The notes beneath the pieces are model-generated. The model had not been told where the DNA came from, searched no databases, and saw only the letters and a list, made by a program, of their open reading frames with translations. Positions 25,799 through 38,296 of a DNA stretch of 64,000 nucleotides are shown piece by piece. Every line of letters begins with the position of its first letter. Position 1 is the stretch's first letter. The translations under genes and the position numbers were made by a program. This DNA is from Candidatus Pseudoruminococcus merdavium (lineage in GTDB: Bacteria; Bacillota; Clostridia; Oscillospirales; Ruminococcaceae): NCBI GenBank assembly GCA_904419745.1, contig CAJFSS010000014.1, positions 1-64,000 of the forward strand. The letters are read 5' to 3'.

Positions 25799-27883
25799 CT
25801 ATTGTACGCGACGATAATAAAGTCCTCTGGTATATTCTTCATTTGCCCGGGTTCCGTTCTGGTAAGCGCGAAGGATTTCCCCGCACCGCTCCTTTTCCTC
25901 CGTAGTAAAAAGCAGCAGCGCATAATGCACCCCAGAAAATTCTCCCAGGCGTTCGGCCAGCCATAGAACCTTTGGATTATAAATTTCACTTGCTCCATAG
26001 GAGCAAGACACAGCAAAATGGTTTCCCATCCGATCAGTGAGATGGTATCCCTCTCTTTGGCACTTGCCGCAGGAGGTCACGTTTTTCAACGGGCAATTTC
26101 TTACCAGCATCAGTGGAAGGTGCCCATATACCATGACCCCTACCGGAAGAGGGGACACAAGGGAACGGATACATTCCAGCGGCGTTTCAAAAGAAACCAC
26201 TGCCTCACAAATTCCCATCTCAGCTGCCGCCTGAAATGCTCGGGAATTGGTCAGGTTCAGGGAAAATCCGCCTTCTATCTGAAAACCCAGTCTTCGGCAC
26301 CTCGCCACATCTCCAAGATTGTGGACAAGGGTTCGGGAAATCCCTTTTTTCTTTAAAGTGGCAAGTTGTTGTTCCAATTCTTCTTCCCGTTCAAAACAGG
26401 CACGAGGAAGTACGGCACAGAGCACTGGAAGATGTTCCTGTACCCAGGAGGTATCTCGATGAACAAACAACTCCTGTACCGGGAGGTAGATGCGTTCCAG
26501 TATGGAGACCTCATCCGGTATCTGTGAAATCTTTAAAAATTGTGCCCTCAGGACAGGGAAAACTGGAGAGGTATTCTTGCAACCCGATTCTTCCTTGAAC
26601 GGATAACAGGGTTTTTCCGTCCGTTTTCCCCGAATAGCGGAGAGTTCCGCCAAACAGGATCTTCGCAATTCATTGAGGGCGGACGCTGGAAAAAACAAAC
26701 CGTCCTCCAGATCTGCGCAGAAATTGTCGACCCGATAAGGCGTACCTCCTGTCTTTTCCAGATTCCGGCGTACAGAAGTTTCGTCCGCAGCCTTTGTCTT
26801 TGCTGCCTGTGGAAAATCCCCCTGTGTTTTGACAGTATTCCCATCCTCATCCATACAACAGAGAACACAGGGTTGTTCTGCTCTGGCGGTAAATTGCATG
26901 CTTACGCCCACACGCGCCATTTCCTTTTTATACAACTCATGCAGCCGGGAAAAGACATCGGAGGCAGCAGTAACGTCCTCTTTTTGGCGGGTACCAAACA
27001 TGGCAGGAGAAGGGATTCCCCTGTAATACCCATCTGTAAAGCCACTGCGGGAAAAAACAGCCCGAAGCATCTGGGAAAGTTCCGGATCGATATGTCCATA
27101 TTCCCGCATCTGGTAACAGCATGCCACCGCGCATGCCACATATTCTGGGCGTTTCATCCTCCCCTCAATTTTAAATGAAGATACTCCCGCCTCATAGAGC
27201 GCACCAAGATACTCGATATGGGACAAATCCTTCAGGCTCAAATCGTACCGGGATTTATCATAGGCGCCGTTGTTCGCACAAAACGGGAGACGGCAGGGCT
27301 GGGCACAGAGCCCGCGATTGCCGCTTCTCCCGCCAATCATGGCGCTCATGGTACACTGCCCAGATACGGACATACACAATGCGCCATGAATAAAAACTTC
27401 AATTTCAATCGGGGAGTGTTCACAGATATACCGTATCTGCTCATAAGAACACTCCCTTGCCAGAACGGCCCGGGAAAATCCCAGCCTAGCAAGTTCCATT
27501 ACTCCATCCAATGTATGAACGGACATCTGCGTGGAACCGTGAAGCTCCATTTCCGGACAAATTTTCCTAGCCAGATCCGCCACCCCTAAATCCTGCACAA
27601 TCAGGGCGTCCACATCCGCTTTTGCCGCCTCCTCAATGGCACGGCAAACCCGATCCATCTCATCGTCAAAGACAAGCGTGTTGAGCGTCTGATGAACGGA
27701 TACTCCCCGTTCGTGGCAAAAGGAAACGGTTTTGCACAGTTCTTCAAAACCAAAATTGGAGGCATTTCTCCTGGCATTAAAATCCTTTGCTCCCAAATAG
27801 ACGGCGTCGCACCCGGAATAGACTGCGGCACGCACGGATTCAAAACTTCCCGCAGGGGCAAGAATTTCGGCTTTCTTTCTCAT
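25799..27883 (-). CDS. Peptidase U32 family protein, RlhA-like
   Basis: Protein of 694 residues with the U32 signature: EILAPAGSFESV at the N-terminus, FIHGALCMSVSGQC and GNRGLCAQPCR with the conserved cysteines, and FKIEGRMKRPEYV. The U32 region spans about 1-330 and is followed by a DUF3656-like part with further Cys (CPLKNVTSCGKCQ). In E. coli a two-part U32 protein of similar size, RlhA, hydroxylates 23S rRNA C2501; YegQ-like relatives hydroxylate tRNA uridines. An rRNA or tRNA hydroxylase is the best guess, peptidase activity the older label. Overlaps zapA by four bases. Confidence 0.85.
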   Translation of the reverse strand: MRKKAEILAPAGSFESVRAAVYSGCDAVYLGAKDFNARRNASNFGFEELCKTVSFCHERGVSVHQTLNTLVFDDEMDRVCRAIEEAAKADVDALIVQDLGVADLARKICPEMELHGSTQMSVHTLDGVMELARLGFSRAVLARECSYEQIRYICEHSPIEIEVFIHGALCMSVSGQCTMSAMIGGRSGNRGLCAQPCRLPFCANNGAYDKSRYDLSLKDLSHIEYLGALYEAGVSSFKIEGRMKRPEYVACAVACCYQMREYGHIDPELSQMLRAVFSRSGFTDGYYRGIPSPAMFGTRQKEDVTAASDVFSRLHELYKKEMARVGVSMQFTARAEQPCVLCCMDEDGNTVKTQGDFPQAAKTKAADETSVRRNLEKTGGTPYRVDNFCADLEDGLFFPASALNELRRSCLAELSAIRGKRTEKPCYPFKEESGCKNTSPVFPVLRAQFLKISQIPDEVSILERIYLPVQELFVHRDTSWVQEHLPVLCAVLPRACFEREEELEQQLATLKKKGISRTLVHNLGDVARCRRLGFQIEGGFSLNLTNSRAFQAAAEMGICEAVVSFETPLECIRSLVSPLPVGVMVYGHLPLMLVRNCPLKNVTSCGKCQREGYHLTDRMGNHFAVSCSYGASEIYNPKVLWLAERLGEFSGVHYALLLFTTEEKERCGEILRAYQNGTRANEEYTRGLYYRRVQ

Positions 27884-28227
27884 TTCTTGCTGCCTTTCTC
27901 CCCTTTAAGCAGTTCAATCTGGGTCTGTAGGGCAAGAATCTGGCGTTTAGCCTCATCCGCTTCCAAGCGGGCGCGACGAGCTTCTTCCAAGTACTCTGTA
28001 ATCTGAGTACGCAGATGGTCGCTGGACTCTGCCGCTTTCCGGCTTTCGTCCAAATAATTAAGGGAACACAGCAGGGCGGCGGACATCACAGACATGGATG
28101 CGCTGGAATCTAAGAGCCCGGTCATGTCGCGGTTGATAATCTCCGCAAGGGAGTTTACATAATCAGCAGATTCTTCTGTCACCACAGTGTATTCGCTTCC
28201 ATAGAGTTTTACCTTGATGCGGTTCAT
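27880..28227 (-). CDS. zapA: Cell division protein ZapA
   Basis: FtsZ-ring bundling protein. The 115-residue product has the ZapA core (NRIKVKLYGSEYTV, EYVNSLAEIIN-type helix) and a C-terminal coiled coil rich in Glu, Ala and Arg that ends in a basic tail. AAAAGGAG precedes ATG 28227. It shares an ATGA overlap with the U32 gene, a pairing common in Clostridia. Confidence 0.92.
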   Translation of the reverse strand: MNRIKVKLYGSEYTVVTEESADYVNSLAEIINRDMTGLLDSSASMSVMSAALLCSLNYLDESRKAAESSDHLRTQITEYLEEARRARLEADEAKRQILALQTQIELLKGEKGSKK

Positions 28228-28552
28228 ATCAAAAACTCCTTTTATCGATCATAAAACAGAAAAGAAACAGCGCAATTTTTCCTTTTACGCCGTATGATGC
28301 CATTATACCTGATTTATCTTACAGAAAAAAGAGATAAAATGAAAATAATTTGCACTTTTCCTCAGGTGACATAATTTAGAACAGGATACCGCGTTGCTTC
28401 TAGGAAAGATTCACAAGAAATTCTGTTGTTTTCCCATTGTTTCATCTTTTATTCATCAAAAAAACAAATTCTTTTATACAATTTTTTCCCAGACCTCTTA
28501 TCTTCTTTCCCTTTGTGGTATTATAAGTGTAAAAACAGAAAGGAGGAGTGAA
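28228..28552. promoter_or_regulatory. Divergent intergenic region zapA / DUF3592-like gene
   Basis: No gene in 325 bases. A minus-strand TATAAT (28302-28307) could serve zapA, and TATTATAAG near 28530 the plus-strand gene; neither has a convincing -35. Otherwise AT-rich and unremarkable. Confidence 0.4.
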
Positions 28553-29326
28553 ATGAAAACAAAATCCAATTCTTTTTTCATTGTATATGTTGGTATTTTT
28601 TCCATTCTCATTCTTATCGGGATAGTACTTGTTTTCCTAGGAATCAAAGATACCGTCCAATTAAATGCGAAAACCAAGCACTATGAGAAAACGACCGGAT
28701 ACCTCTCTGATTATATCATGGATTCTGAAGGGGGATATAACCCCAAGCGCAAAACACATTCCAATCCCATCTATTTCCTGAGTTACAACTACACAGTGAA
28801 TGGGACGGAATATACTGTGACAACGGATTACAGCACCAGTATCCTCCCCACCATCGGCACTACCCGTGAAATCCGATACAATCCCTCGGACCCACAGATC
28901 GCTGTTGTTATCGGCCCAAATGGGAACACAACGATGATTCTGGTGGGAGCGCTGTTTGCCATTGTCCCCTGTGCATTCCTGATCCCAGTTCTGAGTTCTG
29001 GTAAAAAGGAAAAGCACAAAGGAAAACAGCATAAAAAGTTACCCATAGATGGATTCCGGCTGTTTTTAGGCCTGATTCTGGCTGCTTTCGGCTACGGGGC
29101 ATTGTATTTAATCACCGGTTCTTTTTCTATTGGAGAAATCCTCGACTATTACAGAACCTCTTTTACATTCCCTCTTGTGATTCCTCCAATCTTGCTGACA
29201 GTCGGACTGTTTACCGCAGTCACTGCCTTTTTCCCAAAAAAACTGGCCGAGTGGCAAGAAAAGCAAAAAAAATATGAGGAAAAAATGGAAGATATCAAAC
29301 GCCGGATGGACAACTACCGGCACTGA
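28553..29326 (+). CDS. DUF3592-like membrane protein
   Basis: Protein of 257 residues with one helix at about 9-28, an extracellular beta-rich domain at about 40-120 resembling DUF3592 (YFLSYNYTVNGTEYT, then the R-Y-N-P-x-x-P motif), a second helix at about 125-145, and two more helices before a charged coiled tail (EKQKKYEEKMEDIKRR). Function unknown. ATG 28553 follows AAAGGAGGAG; the longer upstream frame is rejected. Monocistronic, convergent with gyrA. Confidence 0.75.
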   Translation: MKTKSNSFFIVYVGIFSILILIGIVLVFLGIKDTVQLNAKTKHYEKTTGYLSDYIMDSEGGYNPKRKTHSNPIYFLSYNYTVNGTEYTVTTDYSTSILPTIGTTREIRYNPSDPQIAVVIGPNGNTTMILVGALFAIVPCAFLIPVLSSGKKEKHKGKQHKKLPIDGFRLFLGLILAAFGYGALYLITGSFSIGEILDYYRTSFTFPLVIPPILLTVGLFTAVTAFFPKKLAEWQEKQKKYEEKMEDIKRRMDNYRH

Positions 29327-29345
29327 TAAAATCAGGGTAAAAAAC

Positions 29346-29382
29346 GCCCCATGCAAAGAATCTTCTTTGCATGGGGCTTTTC
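29346..29382. terminator. Bidirectional terminator between DUF3592-like gene and gyrA
   Basis: GCCCCATGCAAAGAA (29346-29360) pairs with its complement at 29363-29377; T-rich on both strands, so it serves both convergent genes. Confidence 0.85.
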
Positions 29383-29391
29383 TTTTCCTTG

Positions 29392-31956
29392 TTATTCCTG
29401 AGCAGGGGAGGGGTTCTCTGGAGAAATTTCTTTGGAGAGTTCCTCAGTTTCCTGTCCCTCCGCTTCCTGTGGGGATTCGGCGGATTCCTCCTCGTCCTCC
29501 TCGTGTTCGGCGCGGGCAAGAGTCACCACCTGGGAATTTTCCGACGTCCGCATGACGCGCACGCCTCCTGCATAACGGGACTGGATGGGGATTTGATCCA
29601 CGGCAAAACGGATAATGATGCCGTCATCCGTAATCAGGATGATATCGTCGGTTTCATCCACCACCTTAATTCCTGCAACCGTACCTTTTTCCTCACTGAC
29701 ATGGTAGTTTGTCAGGCCTTTTCCGGCACGGTTCTGCACTCGGTAGTCCTCCAGCCGGGTGCGACGGCCCTGTCCCTTGGTAGTGACAGTCAGCAGGGTA
29801 GCCCCTTCCCGGATTCTCGCCATGCCGACAACTTCATCCCCGTCTTCCAGGGAAATCGCCTTCACACCGCGCGCCGTACGGGAGAGCGGACGGGCATCCT
29901 GTTCATGGAAGCGGATGATCATCCCATTTTTCGTTGCGACAAATACCTCGCAGTTTCCATCCGTCAGACGTACCCATGCAAGATCGTCCCCCTCGTCCAG
30001 GGAAATGGCGATGACTCCGCCCTTTCTGGTGGTATGGTAGGCAGAGAGTTCCGTCCGTTTGATAATGCCGTTTTTCGTCACCATGACCAGATAGTGATCG
30101 TCGCGGAATTCCTCCACGCGGATCATGGAGGTAATCTTCTCTTCCGGTTCGAGCGGAAGGAGGTTGACCACATTTACGCCGCGCGCGGTACGGGAGCTTT
30201 CCGGGATCTCATAGCATTTGAGACGATAGACCCTCCCGCGGTTGGAGAAGAACAACACATAATCGTGCGTGGAACCGATAAAAAGCGTCTCCACAAAGTC
30301 CTCTTCCCGGGTGGTCATGCCAGAAATCCCGCGCCCTCCGCGGCGCTGGGATTTATAGACATCCACCGGCTGGCGCTTGATATAACCGAGGTGAGTGAGG
30401 GTGATGACACAGTCCTCCACCGGGATGAGGTCTTCAATATCGACTTCCCCGGAAACGGTCTGAATTTCTGTCTTTCGGCCATCCTTAAGTTTTGCAACAA
30501 TCTCCCTCGCCTCATCCTTGATGATGGTGAGGATTTTGTTTTTATCGGCAAGAATTCCCTCCAGCTCTGCAATTTTGACAAGCAGTCCAGCGAGTTCCTC
30601 CTCAATTTTTTCCCGTTCCAGCCCAGTCAGCTGACCCAAACGCATCTGGACAATGGCGGTCGCCTGCACCTCATCCAGTCCAAAGCGATCCATTAGCGCC
30701 TGTCGTCCCTCTGGGATGGACTTGGAAGCGCGCAACACGGCGATGACCTCGTCGATAAAGTCAAGGGCAATTTTCAACCCCTCCAGAATATGAGCGCGTT
30801 CCTTCGCCTTTCGCAAATCGAACATGGTGCGGCGAGTAATGACCTCGCACTGGAAGTCGATGTATTTCTGGAGCATTTCCTTGAGCGGCATAACCTTTGG
30901 CACGCCGTCGGACAAGGCGAGCATGATAATGCCCACCGTCTCCTGTAGGGAGCTGTAGGAATACAACTGGTTGAGCACCACCTGGGGATTTGCATCGCGT
31001 TTGAGTTCAATGACAATGCGCATGCCGTCTCGGTCAGATTCATCCCGCAGGTCGGAGATACCGTCAATTCGTTTATCTTTGACCAGGTTGGCGATGGATT
31101 CGATCAGGCGCGCTTTATTGACCATATAGGGAATTTCCGTGACAACAATCCGAAAACGCCCGTTTTTCTCCTCTTCAATTTCCGCGCGGGCCCGCAGGGT
31201 GATTTTCCCTCGACCGGTCTGATAAGCAGCGCGGATCCCGGAACGACCCATAATAATACCGCCGGTCGGAAAATCCGGGCCCTTGATGTGCTCCATCAGC
31301 CCTTCCAGCTCCGCATCCGGGTTATCAATAAGGTAGCACATACCGTCCACAACCTCCGCCATATTGTGCGGGGGGATATTGGTGGCCATACCAACTGCAA
31401 TTCCAGTCGAACCGTTGACGAGCAGGTTTGGGAACCGAGAGGGGAGTACCACCGGCTCTTTGAGACGGTCATCATAGTTGGAGGTATAATCTACGGTATC
31501 CTTGTCAATATCCGTGAGCATGTGTAGCGCCATTTTGCTCATCCTGGCTTCCGTGTACCGGTATGCTGCGGCTGGATCACCATCAATGGAGCCGAAGTTT
31601 CCGTGTCCGTCTACCAGCGGGTAGCGCAGGGAAAAATCCTGTGCCAGGCGCACCAGCGCGTCATAAACGGAGGTATCACCATGCGGATGGTAACGTCCAA
31701 GTACGGAACCGACAGTATCCGCACACTTACGGTACGCTTTTTCCGGCGTCAGACCGTTTTCATACATGGTATACAGGATTCTTCTGTGGACGGGCTTAAG
31801 GCCGTCCCTTACGTCCGGAAGAGCACGGCTGACGATGACAGACATCGAGTAGGCAAGGAAAGATTCCTTCATTTCCTTCTCAATGTCTACAGGGATGACC
31901 GTCGTATTGTGTAAATTCAGCTCTTCCTGAGGCGTCAATTTATTGTCTGTACTCAA
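29392..31956 (-). CDS. gyrA: DNA gyrase subunit A
   Basis: Cleaves and rejoins DNA in the supercoiling reaction. The 854-residue protein has the quinolone-determining region [11 protein letters not shown] with catalytic Tyr134; Thr95, Ser96 and Asp99 correspond to E. coli 83, 84 and 87. The gyrase box QRRGGRG is present, so it is GyrA and not ParC, followed by a beta-pinwheel and a very acidic Glu/Ser/Pro tail of about 40 residues. The start is TTG 31956 with AAGGGTG seven bases upstream. Separated from gyrB by two YcxB-like genes. Confidence 0.97.
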   Translation of the reverse strand: MSTDNKLTPQEELNLHNTTVIPVDIEKEMKESFLAYSMSVIVSRALPDVRDGLKPVHRRILYTMYENGLTPEKAYRKCADTVGSVLGRYHPHGDTSVYDALVRLAQDFSLRYPLVDGHGNFGSIDGDPAAAYRYTEARMSKMALHMLTDIDKDTVDYTSNYDDRLKEPVVLPSRFPNLLVNGSTGIAVGMATNIPPHNMAEVVDGMCYLIDNPDAELEGLMEHIKGPDFPTGGIIMGRSGIRAAYQTGRGKITLRARAEIEEEKNGRFRIVVTEIPYMVNKARLIESIANLVKDKRIDGISDLRDESDRDGMRIVIELKRDANPQVVLNQLYSYSSLQETVGIIMLALSDGVPKVMPLKEMLQKYIDFQCEVITRRTMFDLRKAKERAHILEGLKIALDFIDEVIAVLRASKSIPEGRQALMDRFGLDEVQATAIVQMRLGQLTGLEREKIEEELAGLLVKIAELEGILADKNKILTIIKDEAREIVAKLKDGRKTEIQTVSGEVDIEDLIPVEDCVITLTHLGYIKRQPVDVYKSQRRGGRGISGMTTREEDFVETLFIGSTHDYVLFFSNRGRVYRLKCYEIPESSRTARGVNVVNLLPLEPEEKITSMIRVEEFRDDHYLVMVTKNGIIKRTELSAYHTTRKGGVIAISLDEGDDLAWVRLTDGNCEVFVATKNGMIIRFHEQDARPLSRTARGVKAISLEDGDEVVGMARIREGATLLTVTTKGQGRRTRLEDYRVQNRAGKGLTNYHVSEEKGTVAGIKVVDETDDIILITDDGIIIRFAVDQIPIQSRYAGGVRVMRTSENSQVVTLARAEHEEDEEESAESPQEAEGQETEELSKEISPENPSPAQE

Positions 31957-31991
31957 TTTTATTCACCCTTACTCTCGATATCGTCACAGGC

Positions 31992-32588
31992 TCACATTTT
32001 TTTGAAACCCTCTACTTTTTCTTTGAAAAGCCCGGTCAAATACCGGATATCTTCATCAGAAAGGCAGGTTTTTGGAATCACATACAGCCTTCTGTTTTCA
32101 ATCAGTAGGTTAAAATATTTCTTTGTCTCATATACAAGCATGTTCCCATCCATTGGAAAGAAGGTGCAAAGCCCCTCGTTGTCTGCAAAAATCCCCTCTT
32201 TACTGATACAGATGGAAAACCGTTTGGTATTGGCGGCATAGGCGGAAGCAGTAGAGCGTGCTTCCATATGCGGAACAATCCACAGAGCAGCCAGAATTAG
32301 CAGGCAAATAATCCCAAGCACAAGTCCCATAACATAGCTGAAATTGCGCACAAAGGAAATAAGATACATTCCCGCAAGTATGGCAAGAATCACAGTTTCC
32401 GCAATACGGAGCACTCGCTTTTTGAGCACTTGAGTCTGCCACAGTCCGTTTAAGACATCCTCAAATTGAACGGTCACTGTACAGGCCGCATAAGGGACTT
32501 TATGCTCTTTCAGCAGGGAAATTCCCTGTTCATAGCCCCGGTCCTGACAGACCTGCTGTAGCTGATTTGCAAATTTTCTTTCTTCCAT
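31992..32588 (-). CDS. YcxB-like membrane protein, second of two
   Basis: Protein of 198 residues with two adjacent helices (about 60-105) and a C-terminal YcxB-like domain: ICISKEGIFADNEG, a Y-x-x-x-KYFNLLIENRRLYVIPK stretch and a terminal helix. The domain order is the one seen in YcxB proteins and bacterial PH-like membrane proteins. Function unknown. It is transcribed in the gyrase operon, two bases after a related protein and 35 bases before gyrA. Confidence 0.7.
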   Translation of the reverse strand: MEERKFANQLQQVCQDRGYEQGISLLKEHKVPYAACTVTVQFEDVLNGLWQTQVLKKRVLRIAETVILAILAGMYLISFVRNFSYVMGLVLGIICLLILAALWIVPHMEARSTASAYAANTKRFSICISKEGIFADNEGLCTFFPMDGNMLVYETKKYFNLLIENRRLYVIPKTCLSDEDIRYLTGLFKEKVEGFKKM

Positions 32589-32590
32589 AA

Positions 32591-33286
32591 CTATTTTCTC
32601 GCTTTACTGGGCTTTTTGGCAAGCCTCTGTCTGCTTTTGGAGTATTCTTTGCATTTCTGGTACAGGAAATCGGAAAGCCGTTCATAGGTATCGCCCTGAA
32701 AAATCCGTTTTGGCAAAATAAACGCCTGGAGATCGTTGAGTAAAATCAAGACAAACTGATCATTTTCCAGCACTCCTAAAATTTCGGAAAAGGCGACATC
32801 TGTCTCCTTTTCCTCATAGGTATCCCGCACAAAGGTCTCATACAATCGGATGTGGAATTCCCCTTTAAGGTTTTCGCTTTCCTGATAGGTCTTTCGAACA
32901 GATTTTTTTAACTGAGACGGGAAAATATACGAATAATAGGCCAGGGAAAAAATCCCGAACAAGAACAGCACAACCGTCATGATTTTTATCAGCAGGGAAG
33001 TGCTCTCCAAATTAAAAAACAAGCTGAACATCAGTGCCGCAATGATAATTTCCAAAATTCCGAAAATTCTCATTTTCCGCTTAGATTTTGCCATATTCCT
33101 CTCAAAGAGCATCAGATTAAAATCAATATATTCTTGTTCGGACAGAGTGTACTTGAAATCAAAAACCGGCTTTTCTTCGGGTTCCAGAAATTCTTCGCTT
33201 TCTTGCAGCATATCCTGCCGAAGTTCCTGTTCTCTGAGTTCCGGAGTTTCCTCACAGCCCGGTTCAAGTTCAAAATCATTTTCCAT
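32591..33286 (-). CDS. YcxB-like membrane protein, first of two
   Basis: Protein of 231 residues, related in layout to its neighbour. An acidic N-terminus (about 1-40, many Glu) precedes a FKYTLSEQEYIDFN strand-helix, two helices (about 72-118) and a YcxB-like domain (HIRLYETFVRDTYEEKE, FSEILGVLEND, ILPKRIFQG), then a basic Ser/Lys tail. No known function. It follows gyrB by 14 bases; translation coupling with gyrase genes is likely. Confidence 0.7.
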   Translation of the reverse strand: MENDFELEPGCEETPELREQELRQDMLQESEEFLEPEEKPVFDFKYTLSEQEYIDFNLMLFERNMAKSKRKMRIFGILEIIIAALMFSLFFNLESTSLLIKIMTVVLFLFGIFSLAYYSYIFPSQLKKSVRKTYQESENLKGEFHIRLYETFVRDTYEEKETDVAFSEILGVLENDQFVLILLNDLQAFILPKRIFQGDTYERLSDFLYQKCKEYSKSRQRLAKKPSKARK

Positions 33287-33300
33287 GATGGGGTTCCCCC

Positions 33301-35265
<1,965 letters not shown>

Positions 35266-35297
35266 TTAAAATAACAATCTAATGAAAGTACGGTTTT

Positions 35298-35567
35298 TCA
35301 CGACAGCTTGAGATGCTGGACAAATCCAGCACGTTTTTTGAGTGTCTGAGAAGAAATCTGGGAAATATAGACGGTCACCCGCCGGTTCTGTTCGCACACG
35401 ATAAAGGATTTCGGCAGTTCCGAGGAGACGTTAACGACTCTTCCTTTCTGCTCGGCATGAGCGAGATACCGCTTAGTGTGCCGGGAAATCGACGCGTTTT
35501 CAATATCGAAAATCCCTATGATCTCATCAAGCCGGACAACCGTATCCTGTCCTAAATGCAGGTACAT
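35298..35567 (-). CDS. remB: RemB-like extracellular matrix regulator
   Basis: Small DUF370 protein, 89 residues. MYLHLGQDTVVRLDEIIGIFDIE matches the N-terminus of Bacillus YaaB/RemB in parts, and the middle has the SISRHTKR and VYISQISSQTLKKR segments. In Bacillus the paired Rem proteins activate matrix and osmoprotection genes. Start ATG 35567 follows AAAGGAGG; the longer frame is not supported. Its place between recF and gyrB is the Bacillus order. Confidence 0.9.
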   Translation of the reverse strand: MYLHLGQDTVVRLDEIIGIFDIENASISRHTKRYLAHAEQKGRVVNVSSELPKSFIVCEQNRRVTVYISQISSQTLKKRAGFVQHLKLS

Positions 35568-35580
35568 TCTTTTTCCTCCT

Positions 35581-36666
35581 TTACCGCTGTTTGAAGATAT
35601 TCCCCTTCCTGACCTCAAAGACATTTCCCTCCTCAAGAGAGGAAAAATAGGAGGCGTCGCAGCAGGTGATAAAAACCTGCTGCCCCTTTAAATGGTTGAG
35701 CAGGAATTCTTTGCGGGTATTATCCAGTTCACTCATCACGTCGTCGAGCAAAATCACACAGGGCTCCCCGACGCTGTCGCTTAAGATGTTCGCCTCCGCA
35801 AGTTTCAGTGCCAACACACAGCTTCTCTGCTGGCCCTGGGAACCAAATTCTCTGGCGGACATCCCGTTTATCATAATTTCCAAATCATCCCGGTGTGGGC
35901 CGACCGAGGAAACCCCAGTCCTCACATCCTGGGCTCGAGCTCTGGCCATTGCCTCAAGCAGACCGGGTTCATCCGGGCTGCTGCATTCCGTGCACTGGTA
36001 GGTCACGGAAAAAGTCTCTTTCCCGCCGCTGATGCCCTTATAGAGTTTGGACGCCTCTGTACCAAGCCTTGCAACATACCGCTTTCTCACATCCAAAATG
36101 GCGGCGCCGAGCCTTGCCGCACTCTGATCCCATATGTCGAGCATGGAGAGCAAATCCGCAGAAAAGGCCACATCCTTGAGTAGGGAATTGCGTTGTACAA
36201 GGACTTTATTATAATCAAGCAGAAGTTTCTGGTACCGTCGGCTGACGACGCAAAGCGCACTGTCCAGAAACTTCCTGCGCAGCGCGGGGCCGTCCTTGAT
36301 GAGCTCGAGATGATCCGGAGAAAACAGGCAGGCGCAGAATACCCCCGTTAAAGCGGAAGCAAGCCCCCGATCCACATCATTTAATATGACATGCCTGCCC
36401 TTATCAATCCGCAGGGAGGCCTGCTGTATGCGGCCTCCCGCTTCAAAGCCCATATCCAGCCGGGCAAAATCCTGTCCCTGCTCAATCAGCTGTGCATCCC
36501 TTGCAGAGCGGAAACTTTTAAGCCCAGTAAACAAGTAGATTGCCTCAATCAGGTTAGTTTTTCCTTGGGCGTTATCGCCGTAAATGATATTGACTCCCTC
36601 TCCAGGAAAAAACGAGGCGTTTTGAAGATTACGAAACTGTTGAAGGGAGAGTTCGGTTACCTTCAT
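35581..36666 (-). CDS. recF: DNA replication and repair protein RecF
   Basis: SMC-like ATPase that loads RecA at gaps; 361 residues. Walker [10 protein letters not shown] at about 30-38, the ABC-type signature region FGSQGQQRS, and Walker [13 protein letters not shown]. Start ATG 36666 overlaps the rlbA stop by four bases, so translation is coupled. Part of dnaA-dnaN-rlbA-recF-remB-gyrB. Confidence 0.95.
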   Translation of the reverse strand: MKVTELSLQQFRNLQNASFFPGEGVNIIYGDNAQGKTNLIEAIYLFTGLKSFRSARDAQLIEQGQDFARLDMGFEAGGRIQQASLRIDKGRHVILNDVDRGLASALTGVFCACLFSPDHLELIKDGPALRRKFLDSALCVVSRRYQKLLLDYNKVLVQRNSLLKDVAFSADLLSMLDIWDQSAARLGAAILDVRKRYVARLGTEASKLYKGISGGKETFSVTYQCTECSSPDEPGLLEAMARARAQDVRTGVSSVGPHRDDLEIMINGMSAREFGSQGQQRSCVLALKLAEANILSDSVGEPCVILLDDVMSELDNTRKEFLLNHLKGQQVFITCCDASYFSSLEEGNVFEVRKGNIFKQR

Positions 36667-36887
36667 ATTCCGGAGACGACCTTTAACTCTAGTTCACCGT
36701 CCACCGTGACAACATCCCCCGGCCGGATCTTTTTACCGCGGACAAGACAGGGTTCCCCGTTGAGAGAAACCACTCCTACGGCAACAATTTCTTTTGCTTC
36801 ACCGCCGGTCATCGCGACGCCCGCGTATTTCAGTAGCTGATCAAGCTTGATAAATTCCGTATGAATGGCCACCCGTTCAGTTTTCAT
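36663..36887 (-). CDS. rlbA: S4-domain RNA-binding protein RlbA/YaaA
   Basis: A 74-residue S4-like RNA-binding protein: [29 protein letters not shown] and [11 protein letters not shown] follow the domain in order. In Bacillus the yaaA product is linked to 50S assembly. Start ATG 36887 lies inside the end of dnaN, with GAGG upstream. Overlaps recF by four bases. Confidence 0.92.
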   Translation of the reverse strand: MKTERVAIHTEFIKLDQLLKYAGVAMTGGEAKEIVAVGVVSLNGEPCLVRGKKIRPGDVVTVDGELELKVVSGI

Positions 36888-37989
36888 TTTTCAACCTCAC
36901 CGGGAGTACGAGGAACAAAAAGCTATCCCCGTCCATTGGGACGACTTTCATCGGTGCAAGCGGGCCGCTGAGTTCCAGTTTTACCTGGTCGCTCTGACAG
37001 GCTTTGAGCGCGTCGAGCAGGTATTTATTGTTAAAGCCAATCTCCACACTATTGCCCCTCGTTTCGCATGGGAACGAGTCAGTCGCCTTTCCGATGGTAG
37101 TGGCGGAGGAGAGACGGACTTCATTTTCTGCAAACTCACAGCGAACCGGGCTTTTAAGCCTGTCAGTAATGAGTAGGGAAACGCGTTCAATGCTCTCAAC
37201 CATTTCACGGACCGAGATTGTGACCGTGGTGGAGCTGTTTTTGGGGATCGCATTTTTGTAGTCTAAAAATTCCCCGTCAAGCAGGCGGGAAATCACAAGA
37301 TAACCCTCAATTTCAAAGACAATATGTTTTTTACTCAAAGAGATACTGACAAATTTGTCGTCATCCTTGAGCAGTTTGGTAATCTCGGACAGGGTCTTAC
37401 CCGGTACAATAAAGGTGGCATTTTGGGGAATCTCCGCTTTTTCCCTGCGCATGGCAAGGCGGAATCCGTCGACGGAGACAGCAGTAATCTGCCCGGCTGA
37501 CTCGTCCATCTCAAAGAGAGTACCTGTATGGGCCGGTTTGGTATCCGTGACAGCGACTGCAAACAAGGTCTGCTCAATCATGCTCTTCATTGCAGCACCC
37601 GGTAGAGTAAAGGAGAGATCGGAATCCACCGAGGGCAGTTCCGGGAAGTCAGATGCCGGCATACCGAGGATGGTAAACTCTGTAGCTCCGGAATTTACCA
37701 CAGTCAAAAGTTTATCATCACAGGAAATACTAAGCGTTTCCCCGGAAATTTTTCTTGCCATGTCGGAAAACAGACGGGCATTGAGAATGACTTCTCCTTC
37801 CTGCTCAATGGAGGCGGGGAGGGACGTGGTGATACCGAGTTCCAGATCGTATCCGGAAAGAGAGAGTTTATCTCCCTGTGCCTTGAGGAGGATCCCTTCC
37901 AATGCCGGAAGGGCTGCTTTGGAAGAAACCGCACGGGAGACATTGGACAGCGCGTCGCATAATGCCTGGCGGTCGCAACTAAATTTCAT
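36877..37989 (-). CDS. dnaN: DNA polymerase III beta subunit, sliding clamp
   Basis: Ring-shaped processivity clamp, 370 residues of three similar domains. [14 protein letters not shown] at the N-terminus, SGYDLELGI, and the C-terminal [21 protein letters not shown] match DnaN. Start ATG 37989 follows AGAAGGTG. Second gene of the dnaA operon; 307 bases separate it from dnaA, holding DnaA boxes. Confidence 0.97.
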   Translation of the reverse strand: MKFSCDRQALCDALSNVSRAVSSKAALPALEGILLKAQGDKLSLSGYDLELGITTSLPASIEQEGEVILNARLFSDMARKISGETLSISCDDKLLTVVNSGATEFTILGMPASDFPELPSVDSDLSFTLPGAAMKSMIEQTLFAVAVTDTKPAHTGTLFEMDESAGQITAVSVDGFRLAMRREKAEIPQNATFIVPGKTLSEITKLLKDDDKFVSISLSKKHIVFEIEGYLVISRLLDGEFLDYKNAIPKNSSTTVTISVREMVESIERVSLLITDRLKSPVRCEFAENEVRLSSATTIGKATDSFPCETRGNSVEIGFNNKYLLDALKACQSDQVKLELSGPLAPMKVVPMDGDSFLFLVLPVRLKNEN

Positions 37990-38054
37990 AAGATCACCTT
38001 CTAGAATGATTGGATAGGAAAGAAAAATAGTAGTCGTAGTAGGGGACGTTCAAT

Positions 38055-38287
38055 TGTGGAGAGAACGGTTTTCCCCTGTATTTATGCGAGTTTTCGGACT
38101 TTTTCCTGTTGTTTGCGGCGAGTTGCAAAGTTGTCCAAAAGTGGAAGAATCAAACTTTTCTCACTCGATTGTGGAAAACTCTGTGGGTAATGTTGAATAC
38201 TCAGTGCAGAAGTTATGTGTTTATGTAAACTTAATGCAACCTCGTGAAATAGTTAGTGGAAAAAGTGGAAAACTGATTTGTGGAAAA
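38055..38287. other. Cluster of DnaA-box-like sequences, part of probable oriC
   Basis: Between dnaA and dnaN there are TGTGGAGAG (38055), AGTGGAAGA (38140), TGTGGAAAA (38170), TGTGGGTAA (38182), AGTGGAAAA twice (38255, 38264) and TGTGGAAAA (38279), all in the same orientation and related to the TGTGGATAA box. The best match is at 38182. Firmicute origins commonly have DnaA boxes on both sides of dnaA. Local AT-richness (ATAGTTAG, TTTATGTAAAC) could be the unwinding element. Confidence 0.6.
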
Positions 38288-38296
38288 CTTATCCTT

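Noticed and set aside
29371-30696. Open frame of 441 codons opposite gyrA
   Set aside because: Fully antisense to gyrA, no ribosome binding site, no recognisable family; a codon-bias shadow.
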